From positions 248,001 to 312,000 of the forward strand of contig CBFFRQ010000096.1 of the NCBI GenBank assembly GCA_965644315.1: a stretch of 64,000 nucleotides of DNA. The letters are read 5' to 3'. Shown here piece after piece: positions 29,070 through 39,889 of this stretch; position 1 is the stretch's first letter, and each line of letters opens with the position of its first letter. The stretch is from Caecitellus pseudoparvulus. Its lineage: Eukaryota > Bigyra: Bicosoecida. The notes under the pieces are model-generated. The model was given only the letters and a program-made list of their open reading frames with translations, was not told the DNA's origin and made no database searches. The position numbers and the translations under genes were made by a program.

Positions 29070-30965
29070 ATGATTGGCACGACGGTGGCGGAAGCCGGCT
29101 CTCGTCGACGCAGACGGGAGCCTCAGCCCGATGCCGGATTCGTGCCTGCGACGTTCTCCTCATCTCGGACATCCCGTGGAAGTAGAGCACAGCAGCGGCC
29201 AGAGGACTTCATGGATGACTCGGACTTCACTGCGTTTGGCGCGACACTAGCCGCTCAGGGGCAGTACACGGGGGCTCGGGGCAGTGCGGTATTTGCGCAA
29301 CAGGCAGGCACACACGCTGAAGGCGCTCTGAACCGCGGACTTGCCGCCAGAGGTATAGCGGGCGTGTCTGATGCTGTGGCATTCTCCCCGAATGTGATAT
29401 CGTCACTGTCTGCTCCCCAGCTCTCGCTAGGTGAGCGCATGTTGCGGCAGATGGGCTGGCGTGCGAAGGCCTCTCAGCGAGCAAAGCTGGCAGAGCAGGC
29501 CAAGGAGGTGGGCCTGCACGCTGGCGCCTTACTGCCAAAGCTGGACAACGCTGGTATCGGGTATGTTGGCAGCACTGGCGATGCCACCCTGGATGCGCGG
29601 GCACAAGCCAAGCGGGCAGGGCAGCTGAGCCACGTGACGATGGCTGGCAGCGCAGCACACGAGCGCGCCACAGCTGCAGCCGCCCAGCTGCGCAAAGGCC
29701 TCTTCCAGCCCCATGATGATGAAGACGACATTCATGCTGGCGTGGACATGTCCCAGTACGACATTGCTGCCACAGTGGAGGAGGAGGTGTCGAGCCGCCT
29801 GGCCTTGCCTGACAAGGCAGCGCCGCCGCGGCTGACGGGGCCTCCAGCTCAGCCTGGGCGCAGGGCAGGCCACGACGGGCTGCCTGCCCTGCCCGGCTTC
29901 CTCATTTCCCTGACTCCGCTCCGAGTGGCGCTGTCAGTGCCGCAGGGCACGCCACTGCTCACTCCAGCCGCTGTGCCGGCGGGCTTCCAAGGGTTGCACA
30001 CGTTCCGTGCGCCCCCCCCCGTTCCCTTGGGCCAGGAGCGCACGGCGCCAACACCGGCGTCGCGAGGGGCAGCACTGGGAGAGCAGCCCCCGAAACCCCC
30101 ACTTGCACTGCCATTGCCCCCCCCACCGCCGCCCACGCCGTCCCAGTCGGCAGGGTCCACTGGGCAAGGCGCCAGCACCCAGCGCTCAGCCCGCCTGAGG
30201 TCGCAGTTCGTCTCTGCAGGGACTTCCAAGGGGGGTGCCGGGCCCACGACTGCAAGTGGTGCTGATGGCGCCCCCACACCCAGCACCTCCTTGGCAGGGC
30301 ACCCCATCGTGTCCGCACGTGAGTTCACGCCTGTCATTCGGCGCAGTGCTTGGGCGCCGCACCGGCTTGTGTGCCGCCGCCACAACGTCCCTGAGCCAGC
30401 CACCACCCAAGCAGCCCCACAAGGGCGAGGTGCCCTCCCCAGTGCCCCTCACGCTCGTGTTTCGGCGCAAGCGGCAGCCATTGCGGAGGTCATGACTTCG
30501 TCTGCAGTCGTGGAGGCGGCCGGAGACGCGGAGGATGAGGAGGCGGCGCCCTTGCCTCCCCAGGTGGACAGGAGCCTGCTGGCCTCTGTCTTTGACTCCA
30601 GCGACTCCAGTGACTCGGAGGATGACGATGGCGGGGAGGCGGCTGAGCCAGCCCCCGCCGCACCCACACCCAGCCCTGAAGCACACACAGCCAAGGCAGC
30701 ACCAAGTCCTGCCCCCCCTTCAGCTGTGCGCCAAGTGCCGCCCCGCGATACCAGCGCCCCCTCCTTGCATACAGCTGTCCCGGAAGCCATCTTTGGCCCC
30801 CCACGCCCACCACCACAGCGTGCCGCAGCCAGTGCCGCAGCGCCGCCTGTGGCCACCTCATCTGACTCCGAAAGCGACGAGGATCGCCGCCGACGCCGGC
30901 GCAGGCGACGAGAGCACAGAGACCGCGCCAGGCACAGTGAGCGCCGCAAGCGTCGGCGGCAGTAG
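29070..30965 (+). CDS. GPATCH1/TOUGH-like splicing-associated protein with degenerate G-patch
   Basis: 631 residues, intronless. The start is the first in-frame ATG (29070); upstream in-frame codons offer only TTG. GFVPATFSSSRTSRG followed by RPEDFMDDSDFTAFG matches the signature just ahead of the G-patch in GPATCH1 and plant TGH. Near 121 comes GERMLRQMGW and then LDNAGIGYVG, the two ends of a G-patch, but the central GxGLG glycines that contact DEAH helicases are missing. The usual N-terminal block (the GAFSGGFSAGY-type region) is also absent. The rest is Pro/Ala-rich, with an acidic serine run and a basic RRRRRRREHRDR-type tail. The role in spliceosome function is inferred from the family. 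Confidence 0.72.
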   Translation: MIGTTVAEAGSRRRRREPQPDAGFVPATFSSSRTSRGSRAQQRPEDFMDDSDFTAFGATLAAQGQYTGARGSAVFAQQAGTHAEGALNRGLAARGIAGVSDAVAFSPNVISSLSAPQLSLGERMLRQMGWRAKASQRAKLAEQAKEVGLHAGALLPKLDNAGIGYVGSTGDATLDARAQAKRAGQLSHVTMAGSAAHERATAAAAQLRKGLFQPHDDEDDIHAGVDMSQYDIAATVEEEVSSRLALPDKAAPPRLTGPPAQPGRRAGHDGLPALPGFLISLTPLRVALSVPQGTPLLTPAAVPAGFQGLHTFRAPPPVPLGQERTAPTPASRGAALGEQPPKPPLALPLPPPPPPTPSQSAGSTGQGASTQRSARLRSQFVSAGTSKGGAGPTTASGADGAPTPSTSLAGHPIVSAREFTPVIRRSAWAPHRLVCRRHNVPEPATTQAAPQGRGALPSAPHARVSAQAAAIAEVMTSSAVVEAAGDAEDEEAAPLPPQVDRSLLASVFDSSDSSDSEDDDGGEAAEPAPAAPTPSPEAHTAKAAPSPAPPSAVRQVPPRDTSAPSLHTAVPEAIFGPPRPPPQRAAASAAAPPVATSSDSESDEDRRRRRRRRREHRDRARHSERRKRRRQ

Positions 30966-30981
30966 TGCATTGACTGTAGGG

Positions 30982-32391
30982 CTACCTGCCAGCGCCCCGG
31001 CGGCCTTTCTTGCTGCTGCGCACACTCGCCTGCAGCCGCGAGCGCTTGGCCTGTGACTCGGCTATCACGGCTGCCGCTGTGTCCTCCACATCCATGCCCC
31101 CCCCCCTGCCGCGCTTGGAGCCTCGTTTGGCAGCCTTGGCCTCGGCCACCTCCCGCATCTCAATGGCTGCGATGCGCTGCGCCTCCGTCACGCGTTCCAG
31201 CAGCAGGAGCACGGTGGCTTCCTCGGCGGGGAAGGCGGGCAGCTTCTTGCCGATGAGAGCCTCGATGCGTGTATACATGTCGATGTCGTACTGGGTGACG
31301 AGGGTCACGGCGCGCCCCGCCCGCCCAGCGCGCGCAGTGCGGCCCACGCGGTGCACGTAGTCCTTGCCATTGGTCGGCACGTCGAAATTCAACACCAAGT
31401 CCACGGATGGGATGTCCAGCCCACGCGAGGCGACATCTGTCGCGATGAGGATGTTGCGGCTGCCGCCTTTGAACTTGTTCAAGGCGCCCAGGCGCTTGGA
31501 CTGGCTCATCTGCCCGTGCAAGGCTGTGGCGCCAAAGCCCAGGTTTTTGAGCATGAGCGTGATGCGCTGTGCTGCGGCACACGTGGCGACAAAGACGATG
31601 CCAGTGTGACCGCTGAACTCGTTCAGCACGTACGTCAGATACGTGTCCTTGTACTTTGCAGGGATGAAGAGGTACTGCTGCACGAGGGTGTCCACGGTGG
31701 AGTACTTGCCAGACACTTGTACCTTGACGGGGTCCACGAGGGACGCCCGCTGCAGCTTGGCCACCTTGGAGGTCATGGTGGCAGAGAAGAGGTACGTCCG
31801 GCGCGCTGTCGGCACGAACTGCAGGATCTTGTTCAGGGCCTCCTCGAAGTCCATGCTCAGCATGCGGTCGGCTTCATCCATGACCAGGTACTTGATGCTG
31901 CGCAGGGAGAAGCCCTTCGTGTTCTCCAAGTGGTCCACGAGGCGCCCAGGAGTGGCCACCACCACGTGTGGCTTGCGTGCCAGCGCCACTGCCTGTGACA
32001 TCATGTCCACGCCACCCACCACCACGGCGGTCTTGACGCCGATGCCGCTGCCCAGCGCGTCGATTTGCTCCCCGATCTGGAAGGCCAGCTCACGGGTGGG
32101 CGCCAAGATGCACGCAAACAAGCGCTGGGGAGCATCCAACAAGGCCTGCAAGATAGGCAGGGAAAAGGCACCCGTCTTGCCACTGCCGGTCTCCGCCAAG
32201 CCGATGACGTCCTTGCCTTCCAGAGCAACAGGAATGGCTTCTGCTTGGATGGGAGTGGGCGCACTCCAACCCAGCTCTTCACAGGCCTCACACAGGCCAT
32301 CCACTAGACCCAGACTGGCAAAGGTTGGCTTGGGCTCCTCGCCCCCCGTGGCCTCAGCGCCGGTGTTGGACGGGGAAGCGGCGGCAGCCAT
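30982..32391 (-). CDS. DDX47: DEAD-box RNA helicase DDX47/Rrp3
   Basis: 469 residues, intronless. All helicase motifs are present in order: Q motif ([13 protein letters not shown]...PTPIQ), Walker A AETGSGKT near 67, [23 protein letters not shown] near 168, SAT near 200, then [18 protein letters not shown] and [10 protein letters not shown] near 348. The sequence between motifs ([46 protein letters not shown]) is diagnostic of Rrp3/DDX47, a nucleolar helicase for 18S pre-rRNA processing. The basic Lys/Arg/Gly tail is typical. Its stop is 16 bp from the stop of the convergent GPATCH1-like gene. Confidence 0.95.
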   Translation of the reverse strand: MAAAASPSNTGAEATGGEEPKPTFASLGLVDGLCEACEELGWSAPTPIQAEAIPVALEGKDVIGLAETGSGKTGAFSLPILQALLDAPQRLFACILAPTRELAFQIGEQIDALGSGIGVKTAVVVGGVDMMSQAVALARKPHVVVATPGRLVDHLENTKGFSLRSIKYLVMDEADRMLSMDFEEALNKILQFVPTARRTYLFSATMTSKVAKLQRASLVDPVKVQVSGKYSTVDTLVQQYLFIPAKYKDTYLTYVLNEFSGHTGIVFVATCAAAQRITLMLKNLGFGATALHGQMSQSKRLGALNKFKGGSRNILIATDVASRGLDIPSVDLVLNFDVPTNGKDYVHRVGRTARAGRAGRAVTLVTQYDIDMYTRIEALIGKKLPAFPAEEATVLLLLERVTEAQRIAAIEMREVAEAKAAKRGSKRGRGGGMDVEDTAAAVIAESQAKRSRLQASVRSSKKGRRGAGR

Positions 32392-32777
32392 CGTGCGGAA
32401 ATTGCTTCAGATGTTCAGCACCCAGGCTCCTTCGACCTTCGTGCGAGCAGGGAATCGGGGAGAAGGCGCGCAGTGCATGGAATGAAAACATGTGGCACCG
32501 TGCGCCAAGATCGGAATCCGCTAAGCATGGGAATTTTGGAGGGCCACTGGCCTTCTGCCTTGCGTTCAATGGCAGACCACGACACGCGCAGCGGCCACCA
32601 CCACGACGCGAAAACCTGAATTGTCAACGGGCTGTATGCAGGGCCTCAGCATTCCTCTAGTTGCCCCCGCACGCCCGCAGATTCTGGCTGGGCAGTCCAG
32701 ATACCCAACCCTCGGCCAGCCCTTCATCCGCACGTGTGCACGCTGGCCATCGGAGCACATTGCCCTGAGCAGTGTTG
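32392..32777. promoter_or_regulatory. Upstream region of DDX47
   Basis: 386 bp between the DDX47 start and the stop of IFT22, which is on the same strand. It must hold the DDX47 promoter and the IFT22 3' end. No distinct motif or exon seen. Confidence 0.3.
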
Positions 32778-33605
32778 CTATCCGCGGGTAGTGCTCCTGT
32801 TGATGGCGTCAAGCAAGTTGTCCAGGCCGTCACGCAGCGCAGCGGGCGTGTCTGGGGACGTCTCGTACAGGGGGTAGGACATCATACCCTTGGGGGCCGT
32901 CACTGGCTTGGCGGCCTGTGTGGCATTGTGACGATACGCAAGCACCACCACACGGCGCTCGTCGAAGCCAGTGTCCTTCACAAACCACTGGTGCCTGCAG
33001 CGCGCAAGGAGTGGGAATGTGGGCATGCAGCCCACGGAGCCTGGGTGGTCAACGCTGCGGGCAGGACGCACCACAAGTTGACTTCATTGGCCTGTGCACT
33101 GTCCATGGGATTATACATCAGCATGACCCCGTCGGCCTTGTGCTTGATGGCGGGCCAGCCAGCCTCGAACCTGCAAGGAGAAGCTCCAGCAGCTTCGTGT
33201 CGTGCGTTCGCAAGGCGTGCAGTGCGCAAGGGAGCTGCACACCTCTCATTGCCTGAGACGTCCCACAGCTCCACTTTCAGCGTTCCCAGCCCGCTGATGG
33301 TGCGGTCAAACTTCAGGATGCGGGCTCCAACCGTCGCTGGCAGCTCCCCACTAGCCTTGATGGCCAGCTCAGATCGCTCGCCAGCAAGGAAATTGGCCAC
33401 GACCGTCTTGCCAGCCTGTACGAGTGAGAAGCAGGGTGTTGCTGTTCCTTGGCGCCGCAAGAGGTGCTGGGCACCGTTGAGCATGGAGCTGCGAGCGCTT
33501 CCACTGGGTGTGTGAAACGGCAGCAGAAACGCCGCGCACCTTCGAGGGGCCCACGAGCACCACCTTCAGGCGCTTCTCTTCGCTGACAGGTTCCGCAGCA
33601 GCCAT
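32778..33605 (-). CDS. IFT22: Intraflagellar transport protein IFT22 (RABL5), Ras-like GTPase
   Basis: Exons 33605-33540, 33415-33243, 33170-33072 and 32994-32778; introns of 124, 72 and 77 bp; 184 residues (human 185). The first intron splits the P-loop, and splicing restores GPSKAGKT. Then come VVANFLAGE, VGARILKFD, VELWDVSGNERFEAGWPAI, DGVMLMYNP and FVKDTGF. The WDVSG motif in place of the usual WDTAGQ is typical of RABL5. IFT22 is a small IFT-B subunit, so the organism has or makes cilia or flagella. All four exon joins keep phase and restore conserved blocks, which makes this the best-supported multi-exon model in the window. Confidence 0.93.
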
Positions 33606-33838
33606 GGTGACTGAGTCGCTGTGCTACCCTTGTGCAAGGCTGCCCACGCTACGTGGATGCCTTCAGCGTCGAACGGATGCGGCGTGGTGTATGTGCCGCC
33701 AGTTGGCAGGCTAGCAGAGAGTTCAAAGCGACACAAACACGAAGCCCTGGTGCACTGCAATGATTTAGCGCTGTTGGACATGTGCCGTGTGCCTTGCAGT
33801 GTTCAAGGCACATTCAGAGGCCCCTTTCTCCCCTCCAC

Positions 33839-34244
33839 ATGGCTGCGGAAATTGATGGCTCCTCCCCAGCGCGAGCCTCGACTGGAGACAGCGAGCTGCC
33901 CCGCCTTCACTTCCCAAAGCGGTGCATACATCGCCTCATGGCTTCCTCGGCGGCTGTGCTTCAAGGCGAGAAGGTGAGCCTCTCCGCTGCTGTGGCTGCA
34001 GTGCGAAGGCGTGCTCCACATGCGCTCCTCCGCGCCGCAGATGAACCTCGACCCAGAAGCGTGTGCCGCCATGAACTTCATTGCAGGTGTGTTCCTGGAA
34101 GACATATCTCTCCGAGCAGCGGCAGCGTGCCCCAAAGGCCGCACCCTCTCCGCCAAGCACGTCTGCTCGGGGCTCAGCTCCGCAGCGTACCTGGACTTCA
34201 CCGTGGACCTGCAGCACGCAGTGACACACCTGCGGTCACGGTGA
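33839..34244 (+). CDS. Small histone-fold protein (H2A/H2B-like, divergent)
   Basis: Exons 33839-33973 and 34041-34244, one 67-bp intron (GTGAGC...CCGCAG, phase 0); 112 residues. Residues 23-34 (LHFPKRCIHRLM) closely echo the LQFPVGRIHRLL start of H2A. The second exon (ACAAMNFIAGVFLEDISLRA, then TLSAKHV) has the long alpha-2 helix and the short alpha-3 strand pattern of a histone fold and resembles H2B. The N-terminal tail is short and acidic rather than Lys-rich, so it is not a bulk core histone. It could be a variant histone, a CENP-type or an NF-Y/DR1-like subunit. It lies head-to-head with IFT22 (233 bp apart) and its stop is 13 bp from that of FZR1. Confidence 0.6.
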
Positions 34245-34257
34245 AGGGTGGGGCACC

Positions 34258-35942
34258 TCAACGCATGGCAGCCAGCGATCGCTGCGGGGTGCCTGGCGCA
34301 GGCACTGCGGAGATTGTCGTCGCGGTGACCCGGGAAGGGCGCGCGGGGCTGCTGGCCACCATCGTGTCTGCCAGCGTCTGGGAGCCGTCGGGCAGGGCGG
34401 TGGCATCCCCCTGGCCGGGGCCGGGCGGAAACACGTGCCAAAATCGAAGCGTTTCATCCCCTGCGCCAGTGACGGCCGTCTGGCCATCGGGAGACAGTGC
34501 CAGGTACAGCACCCGAAAGGTGTGCCCCGTCAAGGCTGCCACCTTGCGCATGTCCTCGTGCCGCCACACTGCGATCTCGTTGGCACTGAAGCCGTGGGTG
34601 GAGATGAGCTCGTCCACATTGGTGCTCCACCCCAGCGCACACACCTGGCTGGCAGTCTGCACGCAGCGCGTCTCCGTCCCCCGCAGCACATTCCACAGCC
34701 GAATGGTCTTGTCGGCAGTGCCACCACCAGACGCCAGCACGCCTGCCTGGTGTGGAGACCAGGCAAGTGCCTTCACTGCAGCGCGGTGTGCTGTCAGGTC
34801 TAGCAGAGCATCCCGCCGCTTGGTGAGGGTGGTGGGGGACTGCCCCGCCCTGCGCAGGGAGCAGGCGTCCCACAGCAGCAGGCGGTTGTCGTTGCCGCCA
34901 GAGGCCAGGAACCGGGAGTCTGGCGACCAGGCAAGGCCACACACTTCCTGGGCGTGCGATTTCAGCTCCTGGAATGCGCTTGTGGGCGACCTGACATCGC
35001 GCAGGCGAATGCTGCCGTCTTTGCAGCCTGTCGCGAGCGTGGTGGCTGACCACGACGAGACGGCCACTCGCCCCTTGTGGTCCACATACCGACGCACTTC
35101 CTGGCCTGTCTCTGCATCTCTGAGACTGACGACACCCCGCGTGGTGCCCACAGCCAGCAGCTTGCCGGAGCGACTCCACTGTACGCTGCTGACGCTGCCG
35201 AAGCCCTGTGTGTCGGCGACTTTCTCCACACTGGCACTGTTGGCATTCCAAGAGTACACGATGTTACTGAGGCCCACAGCGACGCAGTTCAGGCTGGACC
35301 AGTGCACCAAATTCAAGTAGAAGTCGTCTGCCAGCCGAGGAGCATCCAGCACCTTCACTGGCGCTCGTGGAACGCGCCTGATCCGCTTGGGAGACACGGC
35401 GAGAGCTGCCGTGCTCGTGGGAGACAGGCAGGCTATGCTGCCGACATCTGTCACTGCTTTAGCAGCTCGGCGCCGCTTCGGTGGCGTGTGGAAGCCAAGG
35501 ATGGGCGCAGTGCTGCTGGCTTCAGCTGCCGCTGCACTGGCCCGAGTGACGATCGGTGACGCAGCCCGCGGCAGGACATTCTCATCTCCACACAGCTCGG
35601 TGGAGAGGACCTCCAGCTGTGTGGGTGTCACAGCAGACTTGGCGGCCTTTCGCTGTTGCTGACGGGACGGCCTGCGGGTGAAGCAGCGCCAGAGTGCAGG
35701 CAAGAGCAGCGACTGCGGCAGGGCAGCCTCGGCGCACTCACTCCGAGACTGGAGAGGTCAGCAAGGTGTTGCCGTGCATGATGTGTCCAGAGCTCCGCTG
35801 AGGGATGAAGCGGTCATGCCTGCGTCGAGTGGTGTGGTCGGGGAAGGCGGGCAGTGTTTCGGTGGCGTTACGGGACGAGCCCCGCAAGCCCTCCTCACAT
35901 GCGCCGAGGGCTCGGTGGAGCAGGTGGGCGGGACGCCGCCAT
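34258..35942 (-). CDS. FZR1: APC/C activator FZR1/CDH1
   Basis: Exons 35942-35899, 35819-35742 and 35671-34258; introns of 79 and 70 bp; 511 residues. Splicing the tiny first exon gives MAASRPPAPPSPRR directly followed by the C-box DRFIPQR, which docks activators on APC/C. Then come a Ser/Ala linker with SP sites, KVLDAPRLADDFYLNLVHWS and seven WD40 blades. HAQEVCGLAWSPDSRFLASG, LASGGGTADKTIRLWN and VTGAGDETLRFW are closer to CDH1 than CDC20. The protein ends in MR rather than the usual IR dipeptide. CDH1 recruits D-box and KEN-box substrates for degradation in late mitosis and G1. The N-terminal extension before the C-box is only 16 residues. Confidence 0.92.
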
Positions 35943-36162
35943 GCTTGCTGAACCCCCTCCCTATCTCGTCCGATCGAAGCAGGAGGGAAGACCCCACCAG
36001 TTCCTCAGCGCAGCCTCGAACGGGTGCGCGCAGCGTGGCGTTGGCGCCGACGTGCCCAACCCGCTGCGCATCCACCTTGCTCAGGCACATCTGACTTGCG
36101 ATGCGGGCGCAAGACACGTCGCAACATCATACATTTGACAAAACCAGGCGAATCGCCCCCTC

Positions 36163-37414
36163 CTACTTCTTGCCTTTGCCCCCCTTCTTGCCCTTCTTGC
36201 CCTTCTTTGCCTGGGCATCTGTCACGGCGCGCCAGCGCTTGTACCGGTCCTCACGCTCCGCCTCGGCGGCGGCGTCGGCCTCTGCAGCAGCCGCTGCAGC
36301 GGTGCTTCGCTCTGCCTCTCGTTTCAGTCGCTGTGCCTCCAGCCAGTCTGCCTCGAAGGCAGCTGCGGCATCGGCAGCCGCCTTCTCCTCCCGCTCCCCT
36401 TCAGCTCGCCGGGCGTCGGCTCGGCGCGCCTTGACACTCCGCCTCTGCTCCTGCAACAAGGCCTTATTCGCTGCCAGGCGATCTGTGATGAAGCTTTGCT
36501 GCTCCACGCTGATGCCATCAATGTGAGACACCTGCACTGTGCGCAGGGTGGAGTTTGCGGCCAGAGCGCCCACCAGGGCCTGCCCGCCCTCCTGCCCCAA
36601 GCCGCACTGGAACAGACCCAAGTGCACCAGGGTGGAGTTTCCCACCAGCGCATCGCCCAGGGCCTGCACGCCTGAGAAGTCTTTGCCCTTGTTGGTGAGG
36701 GGGTTGCTGTTGAGGGACAAGCTCATGAGGGACCGGTTCGCGCTCAGCGCCTCTGCCAGCATGCCGGCAGTGGAGGCAGTGAAGGCGTTGTCTGACAGGT
36801 TCAGGCTCATCAAGGCGCTGTTCACCCGCAGGGCGTCGGCGAGGTAGCGGCCCACGTCGTCACGAAGGCGGCACCGGGACAGGTCCAGCGTGCGCAGGGA
36901 GGTGCAGGGGCCCAGCACCTTCACAAAGGCGCGCACGCCAACTGGAGAGCACCCCTGCAGCAACATGTCAGGCGGGGTTTTGTTGGCCTGTACTAGCTGC
37001 ATCCAGAATGCCAGCTTGGGGTCGTTGCGCACAGCGTCTGCCTCATCAGCCAGCTGCCGCTCCAGCTGCCGCTTCTTCTTTTCGGCTTGTTCGGCAGCTC
37101 TCCGTCTCGCCAGCTCCGCCTCGCGCTCTTTCTCGCGCTCTGCACGGGATGCTTCCCACTCCTCGTCCAAGATCTGCGGCGGGGACGCAGCGCGGGGACT
37201 CCGGGTGCCTCGCAGGGCTTCCACACACTCGCCGACTTCACATCGCGCTCACCCTCTGCAGCTTTGCTTCATCCTCAGCTGGAAATCCTGACGCTTTCTC
37301 GCCCCGTTCCACCAACAACTCAATGCGTTTATTCTGGCTTATGAGCGATACATTGATCCTGCCGTCTTCGTGGGTTGGCAGGCCTGCCAAACTCCCACCC
37401 CAGCCAGCTGCCAT
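36163..37414 (-). CDS. Leucine-rich-repeat (RNase-inhibitor type) protein with coiled-coil flanks
   Basis: Exons 37414-37253 and 37173-36163, one 79-bp intron (phase 0); 390 residues. Residues 60-110 are a highly charged helix (EKEREAELARRRAAEQAEKK). A run of LRR-RI repeats follows (SLRTLDLSRCRLRDDVGRYL, LMSLNLSDNAFTA, LMSLSLNSNPLTN, LVHLGLFQCGLGQ, LRTVQVSHIDGIS). Then comes a second long Ala/Glu/Arg helix and a Lys/Gly tail (KKGKKGKKGGKGKK). Similar architectures occur among ciliary and cytoskeletal LRR proteins, but no specific family was recognised. The start was chosen at the ATG just before AAGWGG; upstream only GTG is available in frame. Confidence 0.78.
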
Positions 37415-37868
37415 GTGGGACCAACTTCCGCAGTCCACTCGCCAAAGCTGCTACCTCCCGCTTTGCTCTGACCAGTTCAGCAATAGAGTGCTGAACCACG
37501 GAAACACCCTCACGTGGACTGGGCGCCTGCTGGACGGAGTTGGTGTGTGTTTTGCATGAGGAGGGGTTGGTGACGGGCGGCGCAGATGCATGCACCTGCG
37601 GGCGCACATGCGGACCTGCCGCGCAATGCGCTGCATGACCACACTTCCCGAAAGATGCACTCTTCTTCTTGGTGCAGCAAGGACTATATGCCTAGGAACT
37701 TGGTCACGAAGGCTGGGTTGGCTGCCTGCGACCGTGCAGTCAGTGGCGGTTGACTTCATCTCCTGTCGTGCGTTCATGCTGCAAAATCCGCTCGCTCCCC
37801 ACTACCGGCGGCGTGCTCATGCGCGCAGGTATAAGCACACCAACAAAAACCCCCTCCACAGATAAGTC
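37415..37868. promoter_or_regulatory. Divergent promoter region, LRR and GT17-like genes
   Basis: 454 bp between opposite starts. A TATA-like TATAAG at 37830-37835 lies 34 bp upstream of the plus-strand ATG, the best-placed core-promoter candidate in the window. Confidence 0.45.
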
Positions 37869-39864
37869 ATGGCCATGCAACGTCTGCTCTGTGCAGCCTG
37901 CCTCGTGTTGCTCGCTGGCACGATTCGAGCAGGCTTTGCTCCGGCTGTTAACGCCAACACGAAACCCCCTTCCAAAGAGGAAGCGGGGGTCGCCCACACT
38001 CAGAAAGGGCTGCATGAGGCACCCCCCACAAGCGAGGCTGGCAGCGACTCTCCGTTGATGGCTGTGCGTTTTACGCCGAGTGCTGTCACTTGCGGGTGGT
38101 GCTGACATCGCTTCACCCGCCCTGCTGCGAAGGCGGATCTCATGACAGACAGTCTGGCTGAAGGAGAGGGGACATGCAGCGAAGCATGCGAAGCAGAGAG
38201 CCCCCGTGAGGGTGAGTGCCCAGTGCTGCCTTCCTCGGGGGTGTGGGCAGGGAGATGGCCGGCCACGCTGCTCACATCGCACTCACACAGAAAAGGACGA
38301 ACTCCAAGCGGTGGAAGCAAGCATTGGGGCACCAGAGGTCAGCAAGGTGTCAACTGAGCAGCTTGACTCTGTGAAAGAGCATGCTACTCAGGAGGAATCA
38401 GGCAGTGTGGAGCGTGTGGATGACATCCTGGCCGGTGAACAGGATGCTTCCCACGAGAAAGAGCCAGAGGCATCGTCGGATGCAGGTGGTGACGCAAGCG
38501 ATGTAACCATTTCTGATATGCAGGAGGCAGGAGTTGAGGTGGACTCAGTAGAAGTTCCGATGCCGCAAGAAGGCGTCGACGCAGGAGAGGTGACAGATCA
38601 GGAGCAACTGCACATTGAGGGCACCTCCGCATTGGACCCACAGGGGAGCCCAACATCGCAGTCCACACAGGACACGATCCAAGACACTCCAGTCGACGCA
38701 CAGAGCAAGCCAGCAGCCACTGATGAGCTTCCGAACCAGGAGGCAGACGTCCCTGCGGCGGAAGCTAACGCGCCGACGAAGGATCCAACTGCCGCCACGC
38801 CTGACAGAGCCGACCACACCAGCACTCAGCAGAAAGCCCCTGCAGTTCTTGAGGAAGATGCAGCTTTTTGCGGGGAGCGTGGCCTTAGCGCACGTGCAGA
38901 AGGGCGGCGGAGGCTGCTTGCGGGACTCGTCAGCCTTGGAGAGTCCGACGAGATGCTGCTGCACACTGCATTGCGGGAGCTTGCAGGCGTCGCCGCTTTC
39001 GTGGGCATTTCGTCACCTTCACACAGCCTGACCCAGGGCCAGCCTCGTAGCTCCATCGTGCAGCGTCTTGCAGCGGACTTGAACGCCGCAGGGACTCCGT
39101 TCGCCTTCCGCCAGGCGAACACAGGGAACACGACGCTTGAGGATGTCCACGAAGCGTTCAGCGTCCAGATGACGGAGCAGGCAATGCGTGAGGCGGGGTA
39201 CCTGGAGCTTATGGCGGCGCACACGAGATGGCGCCAGGTGTGGGATGACTTGGTAGCTTTCGCCCCGATCGCATCCATGCAGGCCTCTGACCTGCTGCTG
39301 CTGGGCAGGGTCAACGAGATCCCGTCAAAGACTGCCATGCGCATTGCCGTTGCATGTGATGTGCCCACACCTGTGCACTTCGAAACACAAACGTACCGCT
39401 TCCGCATGGGCTGCAAGCAAGCCGGTGTGTGGGCCCGCCCTGAGGTGTACAGCTTGCAGGAACTGGCCGGCACATCGATCTCCATGGCGCGACTGTCCCG
39501 CAAGGGTGGCAGCGAGGAACGGAGCACTGGCGGCTTCCCGACCTCATATACTGCCCCGCCCCATGAAAACGTAGAGCTAAAGGCGCCCGGACTTGTGGTG
39601 CAGGATGCAGGGTGGCACTTGGACTTGTTCGGGGGGGTCTCTTCAGCAAACAGCACAGTGACTGAGCACTTGCTGCCGTCGGACCTTGCTCAGCTGTCGC
39701 AGCGCATCCCTGATGCACTTGCGCAAGCCATGGCCGCTGGCCATGACGTGCTGTTCCCCAGCGACGAAGAATGGCTTGGCGAGGCGTGCCGCGGCGAGGT
39801 GCTGGTCTCAGAGCTGCCCACAGCCTTTGCAGAGAACACTGAGGCGTATGCTTGGGCAATTTAG
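37869..39864 (+). CDS. Secretory-pathway protein with GT17-like (GlcNAc-transferase III type) domain
   Basis: Proposed exons 37869-38063, 38133-38211 and 38291-39864; introns of 69 and 79 bp; 615 residues. Residues 1-21 (MAMQRLLCAACLVLLAGTIR) are a clear signal peptide. A long acidic low-complexity stalk rich in Glu, Asp, Ala, Ser and Thr follows. From about 280 the sequence follows the GT17 pattern: LLHTALRELAGVAAFVGISS, later LLLLGRVNEIPSK near 432, FRMGCKQAGVWARPEVY, and DAGWHLDLFGG near 530. In active GT17 enzymes the block before EIP is DVDEIP; here it is GRVNEIP, so the metal-binding acidic pair seems lost. It may be a non-catalytic or altered enzyme. The first intron ends in AAG rather than CAG and is the weakest part; ATG 38142 is an alternative start without a signal peptide. 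Confidence 0.62.
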
Positions 39865-39889
39865 CCCTATCCCCAATACACAGCACACA

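Noticed and set aside
33782-35320. Plus-strand frame of about 510 codons across the histone-fold gene into FZR1
   Set aside because: Its first part is the real histone-fold exon 1, but beyond 33973 it runs through an intron and then antisense to WD40 repeats.
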